This document shows, in pieces, positions 39,122 through 47,750 of a stretch of DNA of 64,000 nucleotides. The stretch lies in assembly GCF_014490485.1 (NCBI RefSeq), contig NZ_JACTVA010000021.1, positions 24,219 through 88,218 of the forward strand. The letters run 5' to 3'. Below the pieces are notes generated by a model. That model ran no database searches. It was not told the origin of the DNA and saw only the letters and a list, made by a program, of their open reading frames with translations. This stretch comes from Teichococcus aerophilus. GTDB taxonomy: Bacteria > Pseudomonadota > Alphaproteobacteria > Acetobacterales > Acetobacteraceae. Numbering within the stretch: position 1 is the first letter of the stretch; every line of letters begins with the position of its first letter. A program made the position numbers and the translations under genes.

Positions 39122-41629
39122 ATGCGCCGCAGCCTGCTGCTGGCCAGCGTGGCCCTGTGGCCTTTGCTGGCATACCCAGCCGCCGCCCAGGCGACGGCGC
39201 CCGAGGGCACGGCGGTTCGCGTCCGCACCGGCCAGCATGCCGACAAGGGACGGGTGGTTCTGCATCTGGGTTCGCTGCCGGCCTACACGATGCGAAAAAT
39301 ATCCAATGGCTACGAGCTGCGCCTTCGCGGGCAGTTCCCGCTGGACCTTTCGACGACGCGTCGGCTGAGCGAGCTGGCCGGGATCGAGAGCCGGCAGGAG
39401 AACGGCGAGACCGTGGTGGTGCTGCGGACCGAGGGCGAGCAGAACGCGGAAGCGGGCGCCTTCGACGGCATGTTGTATGTGGATCTGCGCCCGGCGCAGC
39501 CGCCGCGCACGCCGGCGACGCTGGAGGCGGCGCAGCGCCGCCTGTTGGATGACGCGGTGCGCCTGGGATTGATGAAGCCCGAGCAGGCATCCGCGATGTT
39601 GCAGGCGGCCCGGCCCGGCCAGCCGGCGGCACGGGCGGCTGCCGCGGCACCTGCCGTGGCGAGCGTGCCCGCACTGGTGGCGCCTGCCACGGATGCGCAG
39701 GCTATGGCAGCCCAGCCGGTCTCACGTGTGCCGGTTTCCCCCGGCTCCCAGCCTCTCGCTCCCGCCACTGCGGCGCCTGTGGCGGCGCAGTTGGCGCGGA
39801 TGCCGTCGCGGGACGACCTGGCGTCGTTGCGGGATGCGGTGGTCGCCAAGCTGGCGGTGCTGAATGGCGCGCAGTCCGCGCCCTCCCCCACCCTGCCGGC
39901 GGCGACGGTTCCGCCGGTGGCAGCGCCGGAGCCCGCCGCCGCGCCCGCCCCTGCTCCGGCCCTGGCCGAAATTGCGCCTACCCCGGCCATGCCGGCCTGC
40001 CGCGCGCCGTTCTCCATGCAAGGTTGGAAGGGCGAGGCGCCGTTCGTTGAGCGGTTGCCGGTGTTGCGCGCCGCCCTGGCCTTGTCCGACCAGGGCGCGG
40101 CGGAGCTGGCCGACCTCGCCGAGTTCTATGCCGGGCACGAACTGGCGCGGGAGACGCTGGAGATCCTGAGCGCACCGCAGGCGGAAGCGCCGGCGGGGGC
40201 GTTGCGGGAACGGCTGGACCGGGTGCGGGATGTGGCGCGGCTGCTGCTGGGCCGGCCGCTCTCGCCGAGCTCGCCCCTGCTGGCGGCGGCGGCCGATTGC
40301 GCGCGGGAGGATCTGCCCCTGTGGCAGGCCCTGGCCGCCGCCGTTTCCGGCGATGGCGCGACGCTGGCGCGGCTTGCCCCGCGTGCACGGGCGGCGCTGC
40401 GGGACGTGCCGCAGGATCTGCGCCTGGCCCTGACGCAGCGCCTGGCCGATGCGGTGGAGAACGACCCTGCCACCCTGCGCATCCTGTTGGGTGCCGTCCG
40501 CCCCGCCACGGGGCTGACGCCGGAGCAATCCGCCGCGCGCAGTTGGCAATACGCCCGTCTGGCGCGGCAGGAAGGCCATCGCGGCGACGAGACGCAGTAT
40601 CTGGAGCAGGCGGCGAATGGCGCCGGCCGCAGCCTGCCGGAGATGTTCGCGCGGGCCCGGCTGGCTGCGATGAACCTCGGGCGGCCGGGGGCTGAGGGCC
40701 GCCGGGCCGAGACGCAGATCAACGACGTCCTGCGCACCTACCGGCACGATGCGCTGGGCGAGGAAGCCGCCATCGCTTACGCCAACCGGCTGCTGGAGCA
40801 AGGCGCGTTGGGCGCGGCGCTGGGCGTTGCCGATGGCGCCAGCCAGGCTTCGGCCCGCCCGGGCGTCGAGAGCCGTGGCGCGCGCCTGGCAGCCACCGCG
40901 CTGCGCCGGCTGCTGGCGGAGGGCACGCCGGAAGGCCGCCCGCTGCCGGAGCCCGCCGAGCGTCTGGCCCTGTTCTGGCAGTATGAGGGCTACGCCACCC
41001 CGGGCGAGCGTGGCGATGACATTCGCCTGGCGGCCATGCGGCTGCTGCTGCGCCAGGGTCTGGCAGAGGCGGCGCGGGACCTGGGGCAACAGATCAGCCC
41101 CGCCACGACGCGGACGCCCGAGGCCGCCCTGGTGCTGGCCCGGGCCGAAGCTGGCGCCGCGCAGGGCGACCCGCGCCGGGCCCTGGCGCTGCTGGCCGCC
41201 GTGCCGGCCGATGAGGCAGCGCGGCGTGCCGCGGCAGAAGCGCTGGCGCGGCTGGACCGCCCCGAGGAAGCGGCGGCGCAACTGGACGGTATGCGCGACA
41301 CCGCCGATCTGCGCCGCAGGGCCGAGCTACTGTTCCAGGCGCAATCCTGGCGTGCCGCTGGCACGGCCTATGGCGAAGTGCTGCGCGACCCCGGGCTGCC
41401 GGCCGATGCGCGCACCGATGCGACGGCGCGGCTGGCGAATGCCGCCGCCCTGGCGCAGCAAAGGGCCGGTGTGCCGGCCGAGCTGCTGGCAACGGGAACC
41501 GCCAGCGCTGCCCTGCTGCGGCTGACGGAGACCGCGCCGCCGCCCGCCAGCGGCGTCGCCGGGGTGCGCGGTGCGATCGAGCGCAGCCGGCAGATCGAGG
41601 CATTGCTGCCGCCGGTGGGGGGCACCTGA
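39122..41629 (+). CDS. Large periplasmic AMIN-like/TPR-like protein following motA
   Basis: The 835-residue product has a signal peptide (MRRSLLLASVALWPLLAYPA then AAQ). An AMIN-like region follows at about residues 30-125 (KGRVVLHLGSLPAYTMRKIS, then GAFDGMLYVDLRPA), then a long Ala/Pro-rich linker (165-295) and a helical repeat solenoid to the end with TPR-like features. I chose the ATG at 39122 (GGGGAG 8 bases upstream); an ATG at 39116 in the same frame overlaps the motA stop. Coupling to motA and presence of a MotE-like gene suggest a stator-associated periplasmic protein like rhizobial MotC, but no direct homology to MotC is seen. An ATGCGAAAAA word lies inside at 39290-39299. Confidence 0.7.
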   Translation: MRRSLLLASVALWPLLAYPAAAQATAPEGTAVRVRTGQHADKGRVVLHLGSLPAYTMRKISNGYELRLRGQFPLDLSTTRRLSELAGIESRQENGETVVVLRTEGEQNAEAGAFDGMLYVDLRPAQPPRTPATLEAAQRRLLDDAVRLGLMKPEQASAMLQAARPGQPAARAAAAAPAVASVPALVAPATDAQAMAAQPVSRVPVSPGSQPLAPATAAPVAAQLARMPSRDDLASLRDAVVAKLAVLNGAQSAPSPTLPAATVPPVAAPEPAAAPAPAPALAEIAPTPAMPACRAPFSMQGWKGEAPFVERLPVLRAALALSDQGAAELADLAEFYAGHELARETLEILSAPQAEAPAGALRERLDRVRDVARLLLGRPLSPSSPLLAAAADCAREDLPLWQALAAAVSGDGATLARLAPRARAALRDVPQDLRLALTQRLADAVENDPATLRILLGAVRPATGLTPEQSAARSWQYARLARQEGHRGDETQYLEQAANGAGRSLPEMFARARLAAMNLGRPGAEGRRAETQINDVLRTYRHDALGEEAAIAYANRLLEQGALGAALGVADGASQASARPGVESRGARLAATALRRLLAEGTPEGRPLPEPAERLALFWQYEGYATPGERGDDIRLAAMRLLLRQGLAEAARDLGQQISPATTRTPEAALVLARAEAGAAQGDPRRALALLAAVPADEAARRAAAEALARLDRPEEAAAQLDGMRDTADLRRRAELLFQAQSWRAAGTAYGEVLRDPGLPADARTDATARLANAAALAQQRAGVPAELLATGTASAALLRLTETAPPPASGVAGVRGAIERSRQIEALLPPVGGT

Positions 41630-41630
41630 G

Positions 41631-42386
41631 ATGGAAGGCCCCAGCCTTGTCGGCCTGTCCGGTCAGATGGCATTGCGCCAGCAGTTGGACGTGGTGGCCA
41701 ACAACATCGCCAACGCCAACACCACCGCCTATCGCGGCGACCGGACCCTGTTCCAGTCGCATGTGAACCGGCTGGCCGTGCCGGGGCGAGAGGTGGCCTT
41801 TGTGCAGGACCGGGCGACCTACGTGGATATCCGCCCCGGCGCCATCGCCCCTACCGGGAACCCGCTGGATATCGGCCTGGATGGCGATGCCTTCCTGGCG
41901 GTGGAACGGCCTGGCAATGGTGGCCGCGGCTATACGCGGGATGGGCGGCTACGCGTCGCGCCCGACAACACCCTGATCGATACGGCCGGGCGGGCGGTGC
42001 TGGATGAGGGCGGCGGCAAGTTGTTGATGCCGGAGCGCTTCTCCAGCGTCGAGATCCGGGCGGACGGCACCATCCTGGCCACTACGGAAGGTAGGGCCGA
42101 GCAGGTCGGCCGGCTCGGCCTGTTCCGGGTGGGCGATGCGCGCGGCATCCGCAAGGCCGGCGACGGGCTGCTGGAGATCCCGCAGGCCGATTTGCGCCCG
42201 GTGGAGCCCGGCGCGCGCGATGTCCGTGTGGTGCAGGGGGCGCTGGAAGGCTCCAGCGTCCAGCCGATCGCGGAGATTGCCAATCTGACGGCCCTGCAGC
42301 GCGCCTATGACAGCGTGCAGCGCATCGTCTCCGACGATGACAGCAGGATTCGCAAGATGATCGAGGCGCTGGGGCGCCCGAACTGA
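41631..42386 (+). CDS. flgF: Flagellar proximal rod protein FlgF
   Basis: FlgF is a rod subunit. The 251-residue product starts MEGPSLVGLSGQMALRQQLD, with VVANNIANANTTAYRGDRTL as the axial motif. The C-terminus reads EIANLTALQRAYDSVQRIVS. Length, absence of the FlgG-type distal-rod features, and position before flgG identify it. It begins one base after the previous stop. Confidence 0.94.
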   Translation: MEGPSLVGLSGQMALRQQLDVVANNIANANTTAYRGDRTLFQSHVNRLAVPGREVAFVQDRATYVDIRPGAIAPTGNPLDIGLDGDAFLAVERPGNGGRGYTRDGRLRVAPDNTLIDTAGRAVLDEGGGKLLMPERFSSVEIRADGTILATTEGRAEQVGRLGLFRVGDARGIRKAGDGLLEIPQADLRPVEPGARDVRVVQGALEGSSVQPIAEIANLTALQRAYDSVQRIVSDDDSRIRKMIEALGRPN

Positions 42387-42426
42387 CAAGCAGGCCAGAA
42401 CTGAACAGCAGGAAGGAGAAACCACC

Positions 42427-43209
42427 ATGCGCGCCATGAGTATCGCCGCTACCGGCATGCAGGCCCAGCAGACCAATGTCGAAGTCATTGCCAATAACAT
42501 TGCCAACGTCTCGACCACCGCCTTCTCCCGTCGCAAGGCGGAGTTCCAGGACCTGATCTACCAGTCCTCCGAGCGGGTCGGCTCCTCCTCCTCCGAGGCG
42601 GGGACGGTGTTGCCGGTGGGGACGCAGATCGGGCTTGGCACGCGCAATTCCGCCGTCAACCGCATCACCGTGCAGGGCACGCTGACCGAGACCGGCAACC
42701 GCTACGACATCGCGCTGGAAGGGCGCGGCTATTTCGGCATCACCCTGCCGGATGGCACCGTGTCCTACACACGCGACGGTTCCTTCAAGCTGTCGCCGGA
42801 AGGGCAGATCGTCACCACGGAAGGCTATCCGCTGGAACCCGCGATCAACGTGCCGACGGATGCCAAGGACGTCACCATCAACCAGGCGGGCGAGGTGATC
42901 GTCACTGAGGCGAACGGGCGGCAGCAGAATGCCGGTCGCATCGCGCTGTACCTGTTCGCCAACGAGGCGGGGCTGGAGGCGACTGGCGGCAACAAGTTCC
43001 TGGAGACCGAGGCCAGCGGCCAGCCCAATCGTGGCCTGCCTTCCGACGAAGGCTACGGCAAGGTGCGGCAGAGCTACCTCGAGGCCTCCAACGTCAATGT
43101 GGTGCAGGAGATCACGCAGCTGATCCAGGCGCAGCGCGCCTACGAGATGAACTCCAAGGTGATCGAGGCGAGCGATCAGATGATGCAAACCGCCAATAAC
43201 GTGCGGTGA
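42427..43209 (+). CDS. flgG: Flagellar distal rod protein FlgG
   Basis: FlgG forms the distal rod. The 260-residue product matches the family throughout: MSIAATGMQAQQTNVEVIAN then NIANVSTTAFSRRKAEFQDL, the FGITLPDGTVSYTRDGSFKL middle, and LEASNVNVVQEITQLIQAQR at the end. Length is the family standard (about 260). AAGGAGA lies before the ATG, and 40 bases separate it from flgF. Confidence 0.97.
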   Translation: MRAMSIAATGMQAQQTNVEVIANNIANVSTTAFSRRKAEFQDLIYQSSERVGSSSSEAGTVLPVGTQIGLGTRNSAVNRITVQGTLTETGNRYDIALEGRGYFGITLPDGTVSYTRDGSFKLSPEGQIVTTEGYPLEPAINVPTDAKDVTINQAGEVIVTEANGRQQNAGRIALYLFANEAGLEATGGNKFLETEASGQPNRGLPSDEGYGKVRQSYLEASNVNVVQEITQLIQAQRAYEMNSKVIEASDQMMQTANNVR

Positions 43210-43220
43210 GGGAGGCCGAG

Positions 43221-43673
43221 ATGATGCGCACCCTCCCCATCGGCGCCGCGTTGCTGGTGGCCTCCCTCTGCCACGTGCCGCCCGCCGCCGCGCGGGAAGT
43301 CTGGCACGCGGCGCGCGACCTGCAGCCGGGCGACCTGCTGCGGGCGCAGGATATCGACCCGGCGGAACCGCGGCGGGACAATCCCGGGTTGATCGACGCG
43401 GTGCAGGACATCGTCGGGCAGGAGGTGAAGCGGCGCATCCGCTCCGGCGCCGCCATCCCGGCACGCGATATCGGCGAGCGGGCGCTGGTGCGCGCCACGC
43501 AGCCGGTTCGGGTGTTCTGGAAGGAAGCCGGCATGACGCTGGAGATGCAGGGCAAGGCGCTGGAGAGCGGCGCGATGGGCAGCGAGATCCGGGTGCAGAA
43601 TGCCGGTAGTGGCCGCACCGTCCGCGCCCGCGTCATCGCCGAGGGCACGGCAGAGATCCAGGGCAGCCCGTGA
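43221..43673 (+). CDS. flgA: P-ring assembly chaperone FlgA
   Basis: FlgA is the periplasmic chaperone for FlgI. The product of about 150 residues has a signal peptide (TLPIGAALLVASLCHVPPAA) and the SAF-like domain of FlgA (DLQPGDLLRAQDIDPAEPRR, then KRRIRSGAAIPARDIGERAL; SEIRVQNAGSGRTVRARVIA at the end). It is a short FlgA, as in many alphaproteobacteria. GGGAGG precedes the ATG ATG at 43221; a longer frame from 43206 overlaps flgG. Confidence 0.92.
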   Translation: MMRTLPIGAALLVASLCHVPPAAAREVWHAARDLQPGDLLRAQDIDPAEPRRDNPGLIDAVQDIVGQEVKRRIRSGAAIPARDIGERALVRATQPVRVFWKEAGMTLEMQGKALESGAMGSEIRVQNAGSGRTVRARVIAEGTAEIQGSP

Positions 43674-43705
43674 ACCCCGCCATATCACGGAAGGAGGCCG
43701 CGCGG

Positions 43706-44452
43706 ATGACGCTGCTGCCGAAGCTGGCCGTGGCCAGCCTGCTGCTGGGGCTCGCGGGATGCGACACCCTGGGCCATATCCAGCGCCCGCCGCCGATCTC
43801 GGCGCCAGGCTCGCTGAACGGCATTCCCTCGGGCACCGAGGCGGACAGCCCGCTGGCTGTCGCCGCGCGGCCCCGGTTGGAGGGTACGGGTCCGGCCGCC
43901 GTCGGCTCGCTCTGGCGGCCAGGCAGCCGCACCTTCTTTCGCGACCAGCGGGCGCGTGGCGTGGGGGATCTGCTGACGGTCGAGATCGAGATCGACGACA
44001 GCGCGCAGTTCGACAACAAGTCCGAGCTGGACCGCGATACCACGCAGAGCCTGCGGGTGCCGGCGCTGTTCGGCTTGCAGGGCTATCTGTCGCGCGCCTT
44101 TGGCGGTGCGGTGGACCCGGCGCTGAGCGTCGGCGGCGGCAGCACCACCAATGGCGAGGGCCGGGTGCGCCGGAATGAGAAGATCCGGCTGCAGGTGGCG
44201 GCGACCGTGGTGCGCGTGCTGCCCAGCGGCAACCTGGAGATCGCCGGTTCGCAGGAGATCCGGGTGAATGACGAGCTGCGGGAATTGCAGCTGCGCGGCC
44301 TGGTGCGGCCGGAGGATATCCGACCGAACAACCGCATTGCGTCCGAGAAGATCGCCGAGGCCCGCATCTCCTATGGCGGGCGCGGGACGTCCACCGACAT
44401 GTTGCGGCCACGCTGGGGGCAGCAGGTGATGGACCGGGTGATGCCCTACTAA
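43706..44452 (+). CDS. flgH: Flagellar L-ring lipoprotein FlgH
   Basis: FlgH forms the outer-membrane L ring. The 248-residue product has a lipoprotein signal ending LLLGLAGC and the family blocks RTFFRDQRARGVGDLLTVEI, GEGRVRRNEKIRLQVAATVV and LPSGNLEIAGSQEIRVNDEL. I prefer the ATG at 43706, with AAGGAGG 8 bases upstream, over an in-frame GTG at 43670 that overlaps the flgA stop. It ends the motA run and is followed by terminator pair R3. Confidence 0.96.
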   Translation: MTLLPKLAVASLLLGLAGCDTLGHIQRPPPISAPGSLNGIPSGTEADSPLAVAARPRLEGTGPAAVGSLWRPGSRTFFRDQRARGVGDLLTVEIEIDDSAQFDNKSELDRDTTQSLRVPALFGLQGYLSRAFGGAVDPALSVGGGSTTNGEGRVRRNEKIRLQVAATVVRVLPSGNLEIAGSQEIRVNDELRELQLRGLVRPEDIRPNNRIASEKIAEARISYGGRGTSTDMLRPRWGQQVMDRVMPY

Positions 44453-44484
44453 CGCCTATCGGCATTTAACCTGGGCGGCAGAAA

Positions 44485-44705
44485 GGTCAGGGGAAGGAAT
44501 TCCCCTGAAGCCCCATCTTTTGTCTGTCAGTGGGCGGGAGGGCTTCGGGGCGGGCGGGCGCAGCTAGGAACAAGATCGTGGATTACCCAGGCAGGCCATC
44601 AGCCTCCGGCGTAACCTTGGCTCATAAGGCCTGACGACGCCGCAGCCATGCCCGAAAGACTCGCAAACGAAAGAAGGGGCCCGGGGAATTCTTTCCCCGG
44701 CTCTC
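44485..44705. repeat. Convergent terminator repeat pair R3
   Basis: This pair sits in the 382-base gap between flgH (+) and the ABC substrate-binding gene (-). Left: stem TCAGGGGAA (44487-44495) with TTCCCCTGA (44500-44508), followed by AGCCCCATCTTTTGTC. Right: stem CCGGGGAA (44681-44688) with TTCCCCGG (44693-44700), followed on the minus strand by GCCCCTTCTTTCG. It shares the inward CGAGTCTTTCGGGCATGG-like text with the other three junctions. It marks the border between the flagellar cluster and the following genes. No gene is seen in 44,710-44,834. Confidence 0.8.
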
Positions 44706-44834
44706 CTGCCCAAGACTAAAGATCGGCCTGCCCTCACTAATGGGGCGGTCGGAGCGCAGGCGGGGCGGCGTGGCCGGCAGCGGCATAAGCGGAAGTCGAA
44801 GGCCGGGGATGGTATGCCCCGGCTCCGTTCCGGT

Positions 44835-46430
44835 TCAGCGGGCGGTTTTCTGGATGTTCCACAGGATGATGATGCCGGGCATGCCCAGCACGCCGGAGAG
44901 CCGGGGGCTGAGCGCCGCGGGCAGGAACCACTGGCCAAAGGGCACGTAGGGCACGACGCGATAGGCGCTGACTTGCAGGGCCTCCAGCGTGCGGCTGCGG
45001 TCTTCCGGCGTCGTGGCATAGGGGAAGGCGTCGATCAGCGCCTGGTGCTCGGCGTCGCAGGGCCAGCCTGGCCAGGCGCGGTCGCAACTGGCCTGCATCG
45101 GTACGTTGCCGACTGGGTCGGACGCGCCGAGGCCGTTCCAGAAGGTCAGGCCGATATCCCACCCGCCTTCGGCGGCCGGCTTGCGGATGGCGCGGCGGGT
45201 CGCCATCGTCGCGAAGTCGGTGACCTGCACATCGACCGTCATGCCCGCTTGTTGCAGGCGCTGGGCGAGGACGAGGGTGGCGGCGTGGATGAAGGGGTTG
45301 TCGGTTGGGTCCATCAGCACGATCGGGCGGCCGTCATAGCCACTCTCGCGGATCAGGGCGCGGGCGCGCTCCATGTCATGGCCGATGCCACGCGGCACGC
45401 CGGCATCGGTTTCCTGCAGGGAGCCGCAGACGAAGAAGGCATGGCACTCCTGGTACAGTTCCGGTTCCGGGAACATGCCTTGCAGCATCTCCTCCTGGTC
45501 CACCATGTAGAGCAGGGCTTGGCGGGCGCGGGCGTCGTTGAAGGGCGGATGCAGGTGGTTCATCCGCAGCATGCCCTGGAAGCCCAGCGCGTTGATGCGC
45601 AGCACCTGCGCGCCGCGCTGCCGCAGCAGGGGCAGGAAGTCGACGCCCGGTGTCTCGACGAAATCGACCTCGCCCTGCACCAGGGCCAGGGCGGCGGTCT
45701 GGGCGTTGGCGATGTTCAGCCATTCCACCCGGTCCACCTTCACCACCTTGCCGCCGGCGGTGCCGGAGGCCGGCTCCGCCCGCGGCTGGTAGGCGGCGTT
45801 GCGGCGGTACACGACCGAGCTGCCCGGCACCCAGGCCGCGCGGTCGAAGATGAAGGGGCCGCTGCCGGTGGTGTCCTGGATGGCGGTGAAGGGGTCGGTG
45901 GCGGCCACCCGGGCCGGCATGATCGCCGGCATGTTGCCGCTGGGCTTGGAGAGTGCGTCCAGCATCAGCGCATAGGGCCGCCGCAGCACCCAGGTGACGG
46001 AGCGGCCGTCATCGTCGGCCGACAGGCTCTCGGTGACCGCCAGGATCTGCCGCCCATGCGGGTCCCGCGCACCCCAGCGGCGGAGCGAGGCGACGACATC
46101 CGCGCCGGTCACTTTCGCGCCGTCGTGGAAGGCCAGCCCGTCGCGCAGCGTGAAGCGCCAGGTCAGCGCATCGGGCGAGAGCGACCATCGCTCCACCATC
46201 TGCGGCTGCGGGCGCTGCCGCGCGTCCCGGCCGAAGAGCTGATCGTAGATCATGTGGGCGTGGCTCTGCACCACGCCGGCCGTCGTGTTGATCGGGTCCA
46301 GCGTCTGCAGGTCGGCGTTCGGCACCACCCGCAGCACGCGTTCCGGCGGCAGTGGCTGCGCGGTGGCCAGCCCGGCCAGCAGAAGAGCGGGCAAGGCCAG
46401 GGCGGCACTCAGGTATCGCCTTCGCGACAT
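44835..46430 (-). CDS. ABC transporter substrate-binding protein, peptide/nickel family
   Basis: The 531-residue product is an SBP_bac_5-type (DppA/OppA-like) periplasmic binding protein: RVVPNADLQTLDPINTTAGV near the mature start, VERWSLSPDALTWRFTLRDG, and the FHDGAKVTGADVVASLRRW block. The signal region has a twin-arginine-like SRRRYLSAAL, so export may be by Tat. GGAG lies before the ATG. No permease or ATPase genes adjoin it, so it is an orphan binding protein; the substrate is not predictable. It is unrelated to the flagellar genes. Confidence 0.9.
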   Translation of the reverse strand: MSRRRYLSAALALPALLLAGLATAQPLPPERVLRVVPNADLQTLDPINTTAGVVQSHAHMIYDQLFGRDARQRPQPQMVERWSLSPDALTWRFTLRDGLAFHDGAKVTGADVVASLRRWGARDPHGRQILAVTESLSADDDGRSVTWVLRRPYALMLDALSKPSGNMPAIMPARVAATDPFTAIQDTTGSGPFIFDRAAWVPGSSVVYRRNAAYQPRAEPASGTAGGKVVKVDRVEWLNIANAQTAALALVQGEVDFVETPGVDFLPLLRQRGAQVLRINALGFQGMLRMNHLHPPFNDARARQALLYMVDQEEMLQGMFPEPELYQECHAFFVCGSLQETDAGVPRGIGHDMERARALIRESGYDGRPIVLMDPTDNPFIHAATLVLAQRLQQAGMTVDVQVTDFATMATRRAIRKPAAEGGWDIGLTFWNGLGASDPVGNVPMQASCDRAWPGWPCDAEHQALIDAFPYATTPEDRSRTLEALQVSAYRVVPYVPFGQWFLPAALSPRLSGVLGMPGIIILWNIQKTAR

Positions 46431-46470
46431 GGGATTCTCCAGTTGTGGACGGCGTGAAGGCGGAGGAAGG

Positions 46471-47115
46471 CTATTCGAGCCGCGCGCCGGCGGGCACCGC
46501 GATGCCGCGCTGGACGGCCGGGCGCTCGCCCACCAACCGGCTCCAGCGTGCCAGATTGGGGTAGTCGTCCAGCGACAGATCGGCCCAGCCGTGGCGCATG
46601 ATCCAGGGCCAGGCGGCGATGTCGACGATGCTGTAGGCCTCGCCCGCCAGGAAGGGCAGCCCGGCCAGGCGCGCTTCCAGCAGGGCGTAGACGCGGCGCA
46701 CCAGCGCGATGCTGTGCTCCCGCGCCGGGGCGGAGGGTTCGGGCGCCAGTTCCGTCCAGTGATGCGCCTGCCCGGTATAGGGACCGAGCGCGGTGAGGAC
46801 GACCATCAGCCAGGACAGCGTCTCCGCCCGGGCGGGACCGGCGGGTGGCAGGAAGCGGCCATGGGTTTCCGCCAGGTGCTGCAGGATCGCGCCGCTCTCG
46901 AACAGGACGACCGGCTGCTGGCCGTCCTGGTGTTCCACCAGGATCGGGATCTTGCCGTAAGGATTCAGGCGCAGGATGGCCGGCGCGAACTGCTCCTTCC
47001 GGCGGATGTTCACGCCGGTGGCCGTATAGGGCAGGCCCAGCTCCTCCAGCAGGATCGAGACGCGGTGCGAGTTGGGCGTGGCCCAGCCGTAGAAGTCCCG
47101 GTGCGTGGCCGTCAA
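46471..47115 (-). CDS. Glutathione S-transferase family protein
   Basis: The 214-residue product matches the YfcG/Ure2-like GST group: FYGWATPNSHRVSILLEELG, LNPYGKIPILVEHQ and LFESGAILQHLAETHGRFLP, then an all-helical C-terminal domain with FLAGEAYSIVDIAAWPWIMR. I favour a TTG start at 47115 with GGAG 6 bases upstream, because an operator-like palindrome at 47134-47151 would otherwise lie inside the coding region. An ATG at 47166 in frame is the alternative and adds 17 residues. It lies 40 bases upstream of the ABC binding-protein gene on the same strand. Confidence 0.88.
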   Translation of the reverse strand: MTATHRDFYGWATPNSHRVSILLEELGLPYTATGVNIRRKEQFAPAILRLNPYGKIPILVEHQDGQQPVVLFESGAILQHLAETHGRFLPPAGPARAETLSWLMVVLTALGPYTGQAHHWTELAPEPSAPAREHSIALVRRVYALLEARLAGLPFLAGEAYSIVDIAAWPWIMRHGWADLSLDDYPNLARWSRLVGERPAVQRGIAVPAGARLE

Positions 47116-47133
47116 GGCAAACTCCGATGCCGG

Positions 47134-47151
47134 ATAAGCGATTAGGCTTAT
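47134..47151. promoter_or_regulatory. Operator-like inverted repeat upstream of the GST gene
   Basis: ATAAGC at 47134-47139 and GCTTAT at 47146-47151 form a perfect 6-6-6 inverted repeat around GATTAG. It lies 19 bases before the TTG start of the GST gene. Dimeric regulators of the LysR, MarR or HxlR type often bind such sites. No regulator gene adjoins, so the binding factor is unknown. Confidence 0.45.
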
Positions 47152-47289
47152 AGTACAACTGGGCATCGTCAATACGGAATCGGTGCGAAGGGGTGGGCGG
47201 CAGGCCGCGCCGGTACCGTACGCCCCAAGCGTACCCTGTTCCGGTTCCGTTCGCGGTGCTAGGGAGAGCATCTTCTCGGAGCGTTCCCT

Positions 47290-47640
47290 ATGAGCCGCAA
47301 ACCCAAGGCAAAGCCGCCGCTTGCCCCGCCCGCCGCCCCTGCGCCGCCAGGGCGCGACGCGGTGCTGCAGCGCCTGGCCGAGCAGATCAACCGGGGCTTC
47401 GGGGCGGAGCGCATGCGGCGCGAGGCAGCGGCGGTGATCGATGACCTGAAGGCCGCCCTGCCGCCGGACGCGGTGGCGGAGCGCCTGGAAGAGATCAGCG
47501 AGCAACTGGCCGCGGGCGTCGAGGCGGCGGAGGAGCAGGGCGGCGATATCGACCAGGGCAGCAAGTCGGCTGTCGCCGCCTACGAGACTATGCTGGCGGC
47601 GCTGCGGGCGACCCATTCGGCGTTCAGCCGCCGGGATTAG
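47290..47640 (+). CDS. Hypothetical helical protein
   Basis: The 116-residue product has a Lys/Pro/Ala-rich N-terminal tail (SRKPKAKPPLAPPAAPAPPG) and a helical, acidic remainder (LAEQINRGFGAERMRREAAA; VAERLEEISEQLAAGVEAAE). No signal peptide or membrane helix is seen, and I do not recognise the family. GGAG lies 8 bases before the ATG. It is divergent from the GST gene and convergent with a membrane protein gene. Confidence 0.55.
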   Translation: MSRKPKAKPPLAPPAAPAPPGRDAVLQRLAEQINRGFGAERMRREAAAVIDDLKAALPPDAVAERLEEISEQLAAGVEAAEEQGGDIDQGSKSAVAAYETMLAALRATHSAFSRRD

Positions 47641-47750
47641 GGCATGACGCGTGCGCGTTCATTCACGCACCACGCCTTTGGCGATCACGCGCTTCAGGTT
47701 TCCGGCGCTCAACCTGGAGCCATCACGCCTTGGCGGCCAAGCCGCCCGCG

